A stretch of 64,000 nucleotides of DNA from Odontocerum albicorne (GCA_949825065.1 OX463846.1:947778-1011777), one strand, 5' to 3'; shown: positions 1-11,410, numbered from the stretch's first letter. Translations and numbers: made by a program. The notes: generated from the letters alone by a model not told the origin.

Positions 1-420
1 AATCGCGACAGAACACGTGTATGAATGACGGAGACGACGCTCTACAAAGCCGAAGTTAGCCGATTATGGCCGACAGTCTCCTTCTTAAGCCCGATGTGTA
101 TTACTTATCGCCGGGTACTGTACCTATAAAGTTACTTTAAGAAAATCTTTGAAAATTTTCCTGCTTATTTGTTACTTTTGTACAAATTGTTCCAGAAATG
201 TCAACATCTGTTGATTCCATCATCATCTGTCACTGTGGATTTTGTCAGCTACGTTCCAGGCTCGTATACATAGAGTAAGGATATATTATTCAACAGAGGT
301 GCGTGCGTGAAGCGGTGCTTAGCATTTTACGATATTCTACAAACCCAAGTAATGCTGAAATTACACAACGTACGAATTTCTGAAAAAAACATCACTTTTA
401 AGAGAGATAGTTTTGTAACT
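1..420. other. Unassigned sequence
   Basis: No open frame of useful length, no tandem repeat and no recognisable transposon terminus. I see nothing here beyond ordinary AT-rich noncoding sequence leading into the AT-rich MITE. Confidence 0.5.
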
Positions 421-424
421 GAAA

Positions 425-825
425 AAACAGAGGCGTGAGACTCTCGCGCGGTAGAAGTGAAACTTCTTAGCTCCTAGGAAAAGTTGATTTTATGTTTTTT
501 TTTTCTTTTGTTAACGATTTTTATTATTGTTTTTTTTAGGATTAGGAAATGGTTTTGTGGAGTTTAATTCAAGAAAATCTCTCTTAATTAAATAAATCAT
601 TCAAGAAAATCTCTCTTAATTAAATTTTTAAAAAAATATATTGTTAATAATAAATTATAATTTTAATAATATAATACGCTTAATAATATTAAATTAATAT
701 TTTTTAATATTAAATATATTAATATTTTTATATTATTATTAATTATTCAATAAATTATTTTTAAATTATTATTTAATTATTTATTTATTATTATTTTATT
801 TTTATTATATTTTTAATAATACATA

Positions 826-856
<31 letters not shown>

Positions 857-1335
857 TAATTAAGTATATTATAATTAGTCATAATGTAATAATAATATAA
901 TTATTAATATTATAATAAAATATATATATTATTACAATTATATATTAAATATAAATTATGTATTAAATAAAATAATTTAATATAAAATGAAAATAATAAA
1001 TATATCCGAGTATAACAAAAAAAAATTTTTTTTATATAACAAAAAATATTTTTAAAAATAATACATAACAAAAAAAAAATTTTATATTCAATAATAAATA
1101 ATATTAATTTTAAAGATAAATAATTATTTTAATAATAATATAATACACTTAATAATATTAAAATAATATTAATTATTACTAATAATAAATAATTATTAAT
1201 ATTAAAATAATAAATAATAATTTATCAATGAATAAAATATTTAAAAATAATTGAATAATAATATAATACACCGTTTCACTTTTCGTGACGTTCAGGCCAA
1301 TTTGCTCTACCGCGCCTATAGAAGTTTCACTTAAA
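425..1335. mobile_element. AT-rich MITE, copy 1
   Basis: Nonautonomous element with an extremely AT-rich core (about 600-1260) between more GC-rich ends. The left end has a GCGCGGTAGAAGTGAAAC-like sequence and the right end has GAAGTTTCACTT, so AAGTGAAACTTCT recurs inverted near both ends. A second copy with the same ends and the same AT-rich core lies at 40773-41631, which fixes the boundaries by comparison. No coding capacity. Superfamily not recognised. The exact termini and target duplication are not certain. Confidence 0.65.
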
Positions 1336-1369
1336 AAAAACTTACTCGATGGGATGAATATGTATTAGA

Positions 1370-1815
1370 GCTTAATGGCGAGAGAAGAAGGATTGTTGAG
1401 GATAATCAGAGTGGAATGAGTAAGGATCAGACGTGGCGAAAAAAATAAATAACAAACTTCATTAAATTATCCAATAGTGACAGAGCTATTTGTCCAGATG
1501 ATGTTCACACTGAAATAATACAACTTATTAATTCAAACTATTTGGATGTTACACAGGACTTATATACAAGACGGACAAAATATCTGACGGCAGGTTGAGA
1601 TCAAAATTCATAAGCGATTATAACAAGAAAATTAAAGCTTAAAAATGGCATAAATGTCGAACAATAAGTTTAATGAATCACACGTTAAATATGCATTTAT
1701 TAAAACAATCCATAATACTATAAATTATTCAAGAAACGTGAAACAGACATTACTGACACTTAATTTTATTTTCGTGATGGTTTAAGTGCCCAAAAAGCAT
1801 TATTTTTCAATCGTT
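1370..1815 (+). mobile_element. Reverse transcriptase remnant of a non-LTR retrotransposon
   Basis: Broken plus-strand frames keep the order of a LINE reverse transcriptase N-terminal half. First comes a segment reading about ICPDDVHTEIIQLINSN, resembling the conserved 'GPDxIPxEIL' region. Then, after stops and frame changes, comes FRDGLSAQKALFF, resembling the 'QFGFRxGxGTREALF' motif. Several stops interrupt it, so it is a pseudogene. It could belong to the same family as any of the 3'-end fragments in this window, because no other fragment overlaps this part of the protein. The assignment rests on motif order read by eye. Confidence 0.5.
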
Positions 1816-1843
1816 TTAGTTTCGCGACCCTCACAAAAGATAA

Positions 1844-2056
1844 AAAAAACTAAAATTAAGAGATCGTGACCCCCTTGCAAAATCTAAATGTCTTGTTCAT
1901 ACATATGCAAGTGGCCGCACAAATTGTGCACTTCACAAAGACGATAAGTCTTATCAGTTAAGGATATATGATATGCCGTTTTACGTCACCAACAAGAGAG
2001 TTAAACAATTTGAACTTACTGCGACTATGTTCGACGCTACCCACTACACACCATAA
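1844..2056 (+). pseudogene. Unidentified 70-codon open frame without an early ATG
   Basis: Open from just after a stop at 1841 to TAA at 2054-2056. The product has mixed, protein-like composition, with segments such as CLVHTYASGRTNC and YQLRIYDMPFYVTNK. The only ATGs are late (1973 and 2027), so as it stands it could be only an internal exon or a decayed coding segment. It ends where the 26-bp array begins. I do not recognise the family. It could be a second, unrelated piece of the retroelement just upstream, a captured host exon, or chance. Confidence 0.3.
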
Positions 2057-2730
2057 CTAGGTATACAATAGATAAACCATAACTAGATGTATAATGGATA
2101 AACCATAACTAGATTTATAATAGTCAAACCATAACTACGATAGATATGTTATTTATAGTTAAGGCATTAACGTTGTGGAGGTTTAAAGACATTGTAATTT
2201 ATTTTTATCAAACACGGTTTATTCCACTTTTTTGTGACGGTAAAACCCTACCGGTTTCAAGGCTTTCACCTCATCTTCAGGGGAGCACAAACAAGACTGA
2301 GTTTTGTTCGAACTGGTACCGAGATACACGCTTCAACGGTTGGGGGCTGGTGAACAGTTATATTCGTACCCCAACCGTTGAAGCGTGTATATCGGCACCA
2401 GTTCGAACAGCATTTAGTCTTGTTTGTACTCCCCTGAAGATGAGGTGAAGGCCTTGAAACCGGTAGGGTTATACCATCACAAAAAAAGTGGAATAAACAG
2501 TGTTTGATAAAAATAAATTACATAACTAGATATATAATAGATAAACCATAACTAGATGTATAATAGATAAACCATAACTAGATATATAATAGATAAACCA
2601 TAACTAGGTGTATAATAGATAAACCATAACTATATATATAATAGATAAACAATAACTAGGTGTATAATAGATAAACCATAACTAGATATATTATAGATAA
2701 ACCATAACTAGATATATAATAGATAAACAG
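2051..2730. repeat. 26-bp minisatellite, interrupted by a foldback element
   Basis: Units of the type CCATAACTAGATGTATAATA plus six bases start at 2051 and 2077 and run to about 2140. They resume at 2521 and continue to about 2730, giving roughly 12 units in all. The foldback element FB1 (2143-2520) sits between the two halves, so the array is older than the insertion. Confidence 0.85.
2143..2520. mobile_element. Foldback element FB1, copy 1 (long inverted repeats)
   Basis: The left arm (about 2209-2345) is repeated inverted on the right (about 2363-2507), so the element can fold into a near-complete hairpin around a short loop near 2350. Key arm words are TTTATTCCAC, CCTACCGGTTTCAAGG and TTCACCTCATCTTCAGGGG. 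The outer left end reads TTATTTATAGTTAAGGCATT and is shared with the other FB1 copies. The right end is shorter, stopping at AAATTAC. It is nested in the 26-bp array, and CATAACTA occurs on both sides. The 100-codon frame here is an artefact of the palindrome. Confidence 0.75.
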
Positions 2731-3995
2731 TCGTAATCATGGAAGTTAACCATGTATAATAATAGCAAAGACTTTGAAGTATAATTTTAATGTTATTAAT
2801 TTGGTTCTCTCAGGAAATATCTATTATTTTCCTTTTCGTACTCCCGACGACTCCCCCCCCCCCCTCCTTCATATTTCACAACGACCTATAGGCTAAGAAG
2901 CGATTGGTTAGCTGCTTAGTGCGAATATATTGGTTTCAAGATGCCTGAAATAAAAAAAACTTCCATAAAATGCAACATCTGCGACTTATGCGTCTTCTGC
3001 AAAAAGAATACTTTAAGCAGAGAGACATTCAAATTATAGGCAACCTCTATTTCTGTCAGATAGCCAACATTAAGAATGGAGGGGTCAGTGAGGAGATTTA
3101 AATTAGACGTGATATTAGACAAGGGTGCATTTCGGTAATGAAACATTCAAATAGTATTTCGTTTTGTATGTTCAAGTAGAAAAAATAAAACAAATGAAAA
3201 AAATTAGATGCAGCCATAGAAATTGTTACGAAATATTGTAGTTTCCACTATAAATTACTTAATTTCTGGATAATACTCGTATTATGAAAATAAGACAAGT
3301 TGTGGCTTATCATACAATGGAATTTTGATCCAAAGGGGGCTAAGGGAAAAGGCTTTCGTTTTAAAGAGACAAAGGAAAATTCTATGATGAAACCCATGAT
3401 ATATACACACCTTAAGAGATCTTTACGTTTACTTTGTAAGTTGATCCCTTTTCTTAAGGACATCAGCGCAATTGGGAACGAGAAATACCGATCCCTTGTG
3501 ATATTTAATATAAACAAGACGTGCTTTCTCGTCTTTGATTGGGAGACCTACACAAATAGAAGTTCTTATCTCTAAGTTAAGTTAATTGAAAGTCCTCGAA
3601 TAATGGTGAGTTTCAAAACCAATAAAGGTGCGGTATTGATGTATTTTAAATATTTACATTTACTGATTGTTTGATCTGAAAAAGCCGTGATATCTAAATA
3701 TTTACGTAGGTGTTACAAGGAATACTCGACGAAACGTCCTAGAGACAAAATTAACATCCATGCAAACTCATACTATTTCACTTTCTTTTAGGGAAATATC
3801 AAGATTTTCTGTAAATATTATTCTTGTATGGAGTAATGAAGTGAGAGTGTTAGTAAGAAAAGAAACTTTGTTTAAAGTTACATTTATTTATAATAATTCA
3901 AAGGAAGATAAAAATTAAAGGACAATTCCAAGTAGTTTTACATGGGGTGGTCCAATTATAAGTGCCGGAACATTTTGAAAGGCCGAAGGTCGGCT
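2731..3995. other. Unassigned sequence
   Basis: Contains a run of 12 C (2853-2864) and overlapping unrecognised frames of about 90 codons on both strands at 3248-3575. Neither frame has family features or a plausible exon context. An isolated TACTCGTA word lies at 3274-3281. Confidence 0.4.
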
Positions 3996-4003
3996 GCCTA
4001 GAA

Positions 4004-4278
4004 CAGGGGTCGGCAAACTACGGCCCGCGAGCTAAGAATAGATTTTACAATTACATTTTTTTTAATTTCAAATTACGCGCTATAACAGAACGGTCCATCG
4101 TTGAGTTGAGGAGTTGCGAGATACGACCGTATGTAGTGCTCATATAACTTTGCATTCGGTGGCCTCTACTGTGACGCCACGTAATTATAATTCGGCAGCA
4201 TATGAGTTTGCCTCTTGGCCCATAGAGCCGTAAATATTTATTATTTGGCCCTTTTCAAAAAATGTTTGCCGACCCCTA
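4004..4278. mobile_element. hAT-type MITE (275 bp)
   Basis: Starts CAGGGGTCGGCAAAC and ends GTTTGCCGACCCCTA, an inverted match over 15 bases with one terminal mismatch. The flanks are GCCTAGAA (3996-4003) and GTCTAGAA (4279-4286), an 8-bp target duplication with one change. The C-A-G terminus and 8-bp duplication are hallmarks of hAT transposons. The short length and lack of a transposase make it a nonautonomous copy. Confidence 0.9.
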
Positions 4279-4286
4279 GTCTAGAA

Positions 4287-5325
4287 CTTAAACCACTGAT
4301 GCATGAAGTAGCAAAATATGTCATCAGCTTCAGCAATGCGGTGGACTGAAAATTTTTATATTGTAGCCAGTTCTATTCCCAGGCGCGAGCTCTTGTTATA
4401 TTTGGCATCGTGACGGCGTGCTCTGTGATGATAACACTGGCTATATAGTATACCAGAGAGATTAACGGAAGTCTCTAGATCTTAACGCTGTCACTGGCCA
4501 ACGAGAGACGTTCGTCTATGAAAAAAGACCCAGGGTAGGTCAACCAATGTTTCTCAAGCCTCAAAGGGTCACATTTTACCCCTTCCACCACTGGATGGGA
4601 AAGTAAATCATATCACTACAAGTGACTCCTTGCATTCAACCTCGTCTACAATCTCCTGATCGAAACATCGAAATAAAATTCGAGCGAAAGTTTTTTTATA
4701 ATGAAATCATGCCCTTTTTAACAGTAGAAATTTAAAATTGTCAACCAGCTTCAAAACAGGCTGATTATTTGTGTATGGGGCTTGATATATTCCCTTAATG
4801 GGTCCTTTGTCAGGTGGCTTTCCTTATCGCAGATCCTACGGTGACCACGGTGTCATACCTGGTTGCTGGATTTTGACAACATGGATTTGTATGCAAATTA
4901 ATCTTGGTCCGAGAAAGAAAACATCCGCTTTGAATCATCAAAAATAGCTGCAAAAGCTACAGACAACAGGTATTTGCTTTCTCTAAGCTATTTAGCATTT
5001 TTATTTCTATCCCTTTAACATATCTGAACTGGCAATTCAGAAATATTGAAGAGCATGATCGAAAGACAAGACGTGTTCAGTCTAATTGATCGAGCTTTCG
5101 AGTTAAGCCTTCCTTCTACCATTCGTGAACATGCAACAACACTTCTAGATCTTTCTTAGCAAACTTAGACTAGACCACATACTCGTAGATCAACATATTA
5201 GAATATTTCATTTTTCATTGAACTTAGAACCATTTGAGTAGGCGCAGAATCGCACGTAAAGAGTCATTGAAACGAGAGTATTTTTTCTATAAGATCTCTA
5301 CTAAACTAGGTCCTTTTTCTATGCA
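4287..5325. other. Unassigned sequence
   Basis: No coding signal. A hAT-like terminal word (CAATGTTTCTCAAGCC, 4545) is present, but I found no matching inverted end. A TACTCGTA word lies at 5180-5187. Confidence 0.4.
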
Positions 5326-5329
5326 TATA

Positions 5330-5425
5330 TGTACACGTGATTCTACCTTATATTTCGAGGCTCTCTTCAGGAAGAATGACCTCAGTATATTACAAGAGCA
5401 TTATTTATGTCCAACAGGCGTCATA
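5330..5425. mobile_element. Foldback family FB2 fragment
   Basis: The FB2 arm sequence around CGAGGCTCTCTTCAGGAAGA is present, but this copy is degraded and lacks its second arm nearby. A further FB2 terminal word (CCGAAACCTTTGATGAA) lies at about 5651-5667, across the TTAGG-like repeat. Confidence 0.5.
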
Positions 5426-5487
5426 TGCCATCGGAAGTTTGTGTAGCCTATTTTTTCAAAGGGAAAAAATTAAAAAGAGGTTGTTTA

Positions 5488-5650
5488 GTATTTTATATTG
5501 TAATATAGAGTAAAAAAAGTTAGATTAGGTTAGGTTATATTGTAATATAGAGTAAAAAAAGTTAGGTTAGGTTATATTGCAATATGGAGTTTAAAAAGTT
5601 AGGTTAGGTTAGGATATATTGTAATATAATATAAAGTAAAAAAGTTAGAA
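5488..5650. repeat. Short repeat with TTAGGT tracts
   Basis: About four irregular units (37-42 bp) carry ATTGTAATATAGAGTAAAAA followed by GTTAGGTTAGGTTA. TTAGG is the usual insect telomere motif, but tracts this short occur widely inside insect chromosomes, so this is not evidence of a telomere. Confidence 0.65.
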
Positions 5651-5726
5651 CCGAAACCTTTGATGAAAAATAAATGTATATTTTTTCCTTGAACTATAAA
5701 AGTGCTAATTTCACCTTTATATAGAT

Positions 5727-5940
5727 ATGTTGTTTATAGTTAAGGCATTAACGTTGTGGAGGTTTAAATACATTGTAATTTATTTTTATCAAACACTGTT
5801 TATTCCACTTTTTTGTGACGGTATAATCCTACCGGTTTCAAGGCTTTCACCTCATCTTCAGGGGAGTGCAAGACTTGAAACCGGTAGGGTTATACCGTCA
5901 CAAAAAAAGTGGAATAAACAGTGTTTGATAAAAATAAATG
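5727..5940. mobile_element. Foldback element FB1, copy 2
   Basis: Same left end and arm as the copy at 2143. The arm from about 5790 to 5860 returns inverted from about 5872 to 5938, with almost no loop. The middle part present in copy 1 is missing, so this is an internally deleted palindrome. The 83-codon frame reading into it is a shadow. Confidence 0.75.
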
Positions 5941-6246
5941 TATATAGATATTGTTTTTTCATATGTTCTTTTCAGTGATGATATTATTCAAATAACACAT
6001 GTGACAACCTGGATGAATTTAAACAGGAATTCCTAGTTAGTAAGCCAGCAGGTCTACGGTACATAAGCATTGTATTTATTCATGATGGGGGAAAGGGAAT
6101 AAGTTATTTATATTATTATTAAATATATAAATACCTTTACAATCCCGCTGCTGTATTATTGTATATTTCCTTATAATGTAAAATAAAATAAGAAATGCCA
6201 CGTTTTTCTAACGATATACTCGCACAAATCAGTAATATACTCATGT

Positions 6247-6707
6247 CTTATTCTTCTCCCTGGCTCCATCCCAACTCACTGTCTGCGAAGACTGTTGGGG
6301 TCAGCTCTCCTCGTCCCCAGGTTGTATGCTCTTCTGTCCCGGACTACGTCCCCCAGGCCGTGCCTCTGCATTAGGTTATCTTTTTGCACCACCCATGAAT
6401 TATTTGGTATTCCTCTGGTTGTTATTCGAGGAAGATCCATGAAGATTGCCTAGTTCACAATGTGATCGGGTGCTCTGTGTCCAACTTACCTATACCATCT
6501 CAATCGCCTCTCCTCCATCTTGCTGTTGATGTCTGTAAAACCTAGGCTTCCACGAATGCGTGAGCTTTTTATTTTGTCTCTAAGGGACACACCAGTTGAC
6601 CATCTTAACAGGCGCATTTCAGCAGTTTCTACTATAGTTGCCTAGAGTAAGAGTTATACATCGTCCAGCATTCGGAGCCATAGAGGAGTGCGGGTCTGAC
6701 AATTGTT
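6247..6707 (-). mobile_element. LINE-A, 5'-truncated copy with target duplication
   Basis: Minus-strand 3' end of a non-LTR retrotransposon: the same C-terminal reverse transcriptase region and 3' end (reading GGAGCCAGGGAGAAGAA) as the plus-strand copy at 13865-14596. It is flanked by a perfect 16-bp direct repeat, AGTAATATACTCATGT, at 6231-6246 and 6708-6723. A truncated 5' end plus a long target duplication is the signature of target-primed reverse transcription. The reading frame is broken. Confidence 0.9.
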
Positions 6708-6757
6708 AGTAATATACTCATGTAAAATAAATAAATAAATGTTTAATATAACATAGG

Positions 6758-7040
6758 CTACAGTAATATCCGAATTGTCCGAAAGTTTTGTTACGTATAC
6801 TCGTATAGCCTACAGTAATATCCGAATTGTCCGAAAGTTTTGTTAGGTATACTCGTATAGCCTACAGTAATATACGAATTGTTCGAAAGTTTTGTTAGGT
6901 ATACTCGTATAGCCTACAGTAATATCCGAATTGTTCGAAAGTTTTGTTAGGTATACTCGTATAGCCTACAGTAATATCCGAATTGTTCGAAAGTTTTCTT
7001 AGGTATACTCGTATAGCCTACAGTAATATCCGAATTGTCC
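6758..7040. repeat. 52-bp minisatellite carrying TACTCGTA
   Basis: Units begin CTACAGTAATATCCGAATTG at 6758, 6810, 6862, 6914, 6966 and 7018 (partial), about 5.4 copies. Each complete unit contains TACTCGTA (first at 6798-6805), the same 8-bp word that is scattered through the window. Confidence 0.9.
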
Positions 7041-7511
7041 TATCTTTGATTATTCGACATTCCGGACTATCCGTATGTAGTCGAAATATAAAAACATAAT
7101 ATGTAACATCAACTTGAAGAACAAACTGATTTCATAATTAAGTTTACCTAAATACTATAATTCTCTCTTTATCCATTTTTATACGTAAAAATTTTTTTTT
7201 GTTAAGATAATTCTTTAAGCTGTTTATTATTTTCTATGTAAAGTACATACTATGTGAAAATGTATTTCGGTTTAGTAGGCACATGTTTTTAAGTAATAAA
7301 ACAAAGCGTTTTCAGTTTAATAACTTGTTTCCGGCAGTTCCGGACCTGTCATTCTCGGTTATCCGACCTTACCGCAATCTCGTTTACGTTGGATAATCAG
7401 ACTCAACTGTAATGTTATTTAAGAATACGTATTGTATAATTAATAAAGAAACGTGAATTAAATTTTAAATATCCTGTTTAGAGCACATAATTCGCTTTAA
7501 TTACTTCAAAC
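7041..7511. other. Unassigned sequence
   Basis: AT-rich, with no open frame, repeat or transposon end that I can support. Confidence 0.4.
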
Positions 7512-7832
7512 CTCCTAGTAATAGAGTATTTCCTCATTGAAACAAAACTCCTATTAATAGAGTATTTCCTCATTGAAACAAAACTCCTAGTAATAGAGTA
7601 TTTCCTCATTGAAACAAAACTCCTAGTAATAGAGTATTTCCTCATTGAAACAAAACTCCTAGTAATAGAGTATTTCCTCATTGAAACAAAACTCCTAGTA
7701 ATAGAGTATTTCCTCATTGAAACAAAACTCCTAGTAATAGAGTATTTCCTCATTGAAACAAAACTCCTAGTAATCGAGTATTTCCTCATTGAAACAAAAC
7801 TCCTAGAAATGGAATATTTCCTCATTGAAAAC
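7512..7832. repeat. 36-bp minisatellite
   Basis: About nine units of CTCCTAGTAATAGAGTATTT plus 16 bases, starting at 7512 and 7548, with changes concentrated in the last copies. Because 36 is divisible by three, the minus strand stays open for 140 codons (a 12-residue repeat). This is an artefact and not a gene. Confidence 0.9.
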
Positions 7833-8152
7833 AAAATATTGTACTCGGAAAATAGAATAGTTTGTGATTCGAATTGAAATTTGTTTACCGACGAGTACAA
7901 TAGTTTGTTTTGTGTTCGAATATATAAAGTAAATACAGGAAAGGTAAAAAGGCTAAACGCTTGGAGGGAATGGCCGGCGATACTTTAAGGACGTGATGTT
8001 TTCCATTGGCCTTTCACCCGGTGATATTTTATTAACTGGAAGAATCCACAAATGGTTAAAGGACTTTTTGACTATTTTCATATTTTTTTTTAAATTCGCT
8101 TGACTTTTTTGTTCTTGGATTTTGAAAGATCTATTTTCATCACTTCTTATTG

Positions 8153-8240
8153 TGTAAATGTACAAGTGGTGTGTAAATGTACAGTATTGTGTAAATGTAC
8201 AGTATTGTGTAAATGTACAGTAGTGTGTAAATGTATAATA
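8153..8240. repeat. 18-bp tandem repeat
   Basis: Five copies of GTGTAAATGTACAGTATT with small changes. Confidence 0.85.
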
Positions 8241-8369
8241 CAAGTGGTTAAATGACCATCAAAAATTTTGATCTTAGTTTATCGAAGTGTCAAATCGTAT
8301 AAAAGTTTTTTTTTAAATACTGTCTATTGGTAATGAAATTTAAAACCGTTTAATAAGCGTACATTTATT

Positions 8370-8560
8370 CGATATTGTATTGCAGTGTATTATATTGTAT
8401 TGCATAATATTCTATTGTGTTGTATTCGATTGCATTATCTTGTATTATATTGTATTGTGTAGTAATTTATTATATTGTATTGAACTGTATTGTATTCTTT
8501 GTGTTTAATTGTATTGTTTTGTATTGCATAATATTCAATATAAATTGTATAACATGGCAC
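8370..8560. repeat. Degenerate TATTG microsatellite
   Basis: Interrupted runs of TATTG/TATTGTATTG with single-base changes. Low complexity explains the short plus-strand frame here. Confidence 0.7.
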
Positions 8561-8640
8561 AGCGTTAAACCCATTCTGGTAAGAGAGAAGTCAATTTGAA
8601 GAAAAAACCATGAAATGATCTAAACGCCCATTAAATGTAT

Positions 8641-9092
8641 TATATACGAGTACAACACAACTTCCCGAGCTTATTTCTATATATACGAGTACAACACAAC
8701 CTTCCGAGCTTATTTCTATATACACGAGTACAACACAACCTTCCGAGCTTATTTCTATATATACGAGTACAACACAACCTTCCGAGCTTATTTCTATATA
8801 CACGAGTTTAACACAACTTTCCGAGCTTATTTCTATATATACGAGTACAACACAACCTTCCGAGCTTATTTCTATATACACGAGTTTAACACAACTTTCC
8901 GAGCTTATTTCTATATATACGAGTACAACACAACTTTCCGAGCTTATTTCTATATACTATATACGAGTACAACACAACCTCCCGAGCCACAACCTTCTAT
9001 ATACTATATACGAGTACAACACAACCTTCCGAGCTTATTTCTATATACTATATACGAGTACAACACAACCTTCCGAGCTTATTTCTATATTT
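8641..9092. repeat. 39-bp minisatellite with TACGAGTA
   Basis: About 11 units contain ACGAGTACAACACAACCTTC then GAGCTTATTTCTATAT. The period is 39 bp (8646 to 8685). The last units are longer because ACTATATACG-type bases are inserted. Many units carry TACGAGTA and others carry CACGAGTTT, which may be its decayed form. The 13-residue repeat frame on the minus strand is an artefact. Confidence 0.9.
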
Positions 9093-10095
9093 GCAATTGA
9101 TTAATTAAAATGTCTAAAAATAAATACAACTGCTTAATTTTGGTTTTGTCACAATTTTTATTCGTGGCTGAAAACTTTCAGTTAGAAATGAGCGTTCTAC
9201 CACAAGACTACAAAATTAATGTGATAAATTAATGTTTTCAAGTTCTTCTCTCAGCATTAAGGGTGATCTTTTTGCTGATATTACACAATCAGGATCCGCT
9301 GAAAAAGCAAAACAATCGTATGAAATATTCGCAGCTTATTTCGATCCCCGTACTTAGGGGCGCCGGCACTACCTTTTATCCTTGTGACTTACATAATTAT
9401 CGCGTTAGAACGTTCCCCATCAAATAACGTACAATTAATTAAATTTATTAGTCTGTGTTCCTCCAAGGCGGCAGCTTACTTCGAAGGCTTTCAGCATTTA
9501 TAAATTTCAAATTCGTCCTCCTGTTTCTAAGGAAACTGTCATTTTAAGGGTACACATATACAAATAATACGTAACAGTTCTTGGAATATATATGAAATAC
9601 CAACCCTCTCTTGTTTCGTTTTTAATTTACTTCATTTGAAATTAAATTTTCGACTCCGACAATTTTTAATATTATACGATTCAGCTCGAATAGATATTCT
9701 AAGATGTTCTTTTCATTATAAACGTCTGAGATATTTCGTTTGGCTTTGTTCCGCTTATTTAATTATTTTTAATTTAATTTCGTATACACAAACCTTTTGA
9801 AAAATAACATATATCTTTTTGTGATATATTATATGAACGTATATACGTATGCGCAAAAATAATCCAACGGCCATCACATATTTTTTTTCAGAATATTGAA
9901 TAATAAATAACTATGTTATTCCATTAATTACATTTATCCCCGCTACACTAAAATCATATTTTTGTCAATTTCTCTTTAATTGTCGCTTTGATTTGATTAT
10001 GGAGTGTCATGCTTGCCATATACGAAAAAACCATGAACATTTTAAAAACGTCGACATCACAAGCCAAACCATTCAGTAAAACACTCTGACAGACC
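9093..10095. other. Unassigned sequence
   Basis: A somewhat less AT-rich patch around 9270-9400 gives no recognisable protein. I see no repeat or element boundary. Confidence 0.35.
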
Positions 10096-10380
10096 TTATA
10101 CGATCTGTACTAGAATATTTAACAATAAATTATTTTGTTTTCTGCAAATTACATTAATCCCCGATACACACGTTTCTACCTCCAATCTCGATGGTATCGT
10201 CAAGCGGAATGATCCCAGTTTGATATGAGAGATATGATCAGACTGATGTAATATTACTATATAGTGAACCACCCACATCAAACGTGTACGTGTGGTTTTT
10301 AACGAAAAAAATTCAATTTTAGTGTTGTAAATAAATCAAAATATTTTAAATTAATATTTCTTATGAATTCGACAATGCTT
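10096..10380. mobile_element. Foldback family FB2 fragment (outer and inner arm pieces)
   Basis: The part at 10110-10265 matches the outer FB2 arm (AATTACATTAATCCCCGATA, then ACACGTTTCTACC). The part at 10330-10380 matches an inner FB2 segment (ATATTTCTTATGAATTCGAC) that is also in the full copy at 34201-34895. The piece between is reduced, so this is a deleted copy. Confidence 0.55.
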
Positions 10381-10410
10381 TAAGTATTTGGAATATCAGA
10401 AAAACATACA

Positions 10411-10806
10411 TCAATCTTGTTTATGGAATAATATCAAGTCCGTTAAATGTTTATGGAATAATATCAAGTTCGTTAAATGTTTATGGAATAATATCAAGTT
10501 CGTTACATGTTTATGGAATAATATCAATTCCGTAAATGTTTATGGAATAATATCAAGTCTGTTAAATGTTTATGGAATAATATCAAGTCCGTTAAATGTT
10601 CATGGAATAATATCAATTCCGTAAATGTTAATGGAATAATATCAAGTCTGTTAAATGTTTATGGAATAATACCAAGTCCGTTAAATGTTCATGGAATAAT
10701 ATCAAGTTCGTTAAATGTTTATGGAATAATATCAATTCCGTAAATGTTTATGGAATAATATCAAGTCAGTTAAATGTTCATGGAATAATATCAAGTCCGT
10801 TAAATT
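10411..10806. repeat. 30-bp minisatellite
   Basis: About 13 units of TTATGGAATAATATCAAGTC plus CGTTAAATGT. The period is 30 bp (10421, 10451), with some 29-bp units that lose one T. The 78-codon frame is an artefact. Confidence 0.9.
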
Positions 10807-10859
10807 ACTCTTGTAAAGGTTAAATTACATTTTATTTTAATTTCCATTGCATTCAAGCC

Positions 10860-11060
10860 TTCGCGTGATATTTTGAAAGAACGAAATGTAAAGAGTCAAA
10901 GAAATCGTAACAGCTGTGTGAGAAGGTTGCTACAGAAAAGGGACACGTGGTAGGAGGTTGGGTAATATCGACCTGATGAACAGATACGAGTATATGATGA
11001 TGGAGACCCGATCCTTTAAGAATGCGGAGATGAATAGATGAAAGTATTATTTAAAATGAT
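10860..11060 (+). mobile_element. LINE-C 3' fragment (degraded)
   Basis: Short tract reading about RNVKSQRNRNSCVRRLL, with a downstream AGAAGGTTGC-type sequence. It resembles the C-terminal region seen better in the LINE-C fragments at 22180-22960. Very decayed. A TACGAGTA word lies at 10985-10992. Confidence 0.35.
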
Positions 11061-11092
11061 GAAGAAAGAAAATGGTGAATCGTGAGTTTCAT

Positions 11093-11410
11093 GAATGTAT
11101 ACGAATCGAATAGAGTGAGCTTCGTGAATGTACACGAATCGAATAGTGAGCTTCGTGAATGTACATGAATCGAATAAAGTGAGCTTCGTGAATGTACACG
11201 AATCGAATAGTGAGCTTCGTGAATGTACACGAATCGAATAAAGTGAGCTTCGTGAATGTACACGAATCGAATAGTGAGCTTCGTGAATGTACACGAATCG
11301 GATAAAGTGAGCTTCGTGAATGTACACGAATCGAATAGAGTGAGCTTCGTGAATGTATACGAATCGAATAGAGTGAGCTTCGTGAATGTACACGAATCGA
11401 ATAGAATGCA
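11093..11410. repeat. 31/33-bp minisatellite made of small hairpins
   Basis: About ten units of GTGAGCTTCGTGAATGTACA plus CGAATCGAATA. Units of 31 and 33 bp alternate through most of the array, so the real repeat is a dimer of about 64 bp. Every unit contains the inverted repeat TTCGTG-6 bases-CACGAA. Frames of 131 and 70 codons on the minus strand are artefacts. Confidence 0.9.

Noticed and set aside
3248..3575. Overlapping frames of 89 and 91 codons on opposite strands
   Set aside because: No recognisable family and no splice context. Opposite-strand overlap suggests chance.
4545..4700. Another hAT element beginning CAATGTTTCTCAAGCC
   Set aside because: No matching inverted end or 8-bp duplication found downstream.
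5488..5650. Telomere or telomere-proximal sequence from TTAGGT tracts
   Set aside because: Only two or three consecutive units, embedded in a longer unrelated repeat; common inside insect chromosomes.
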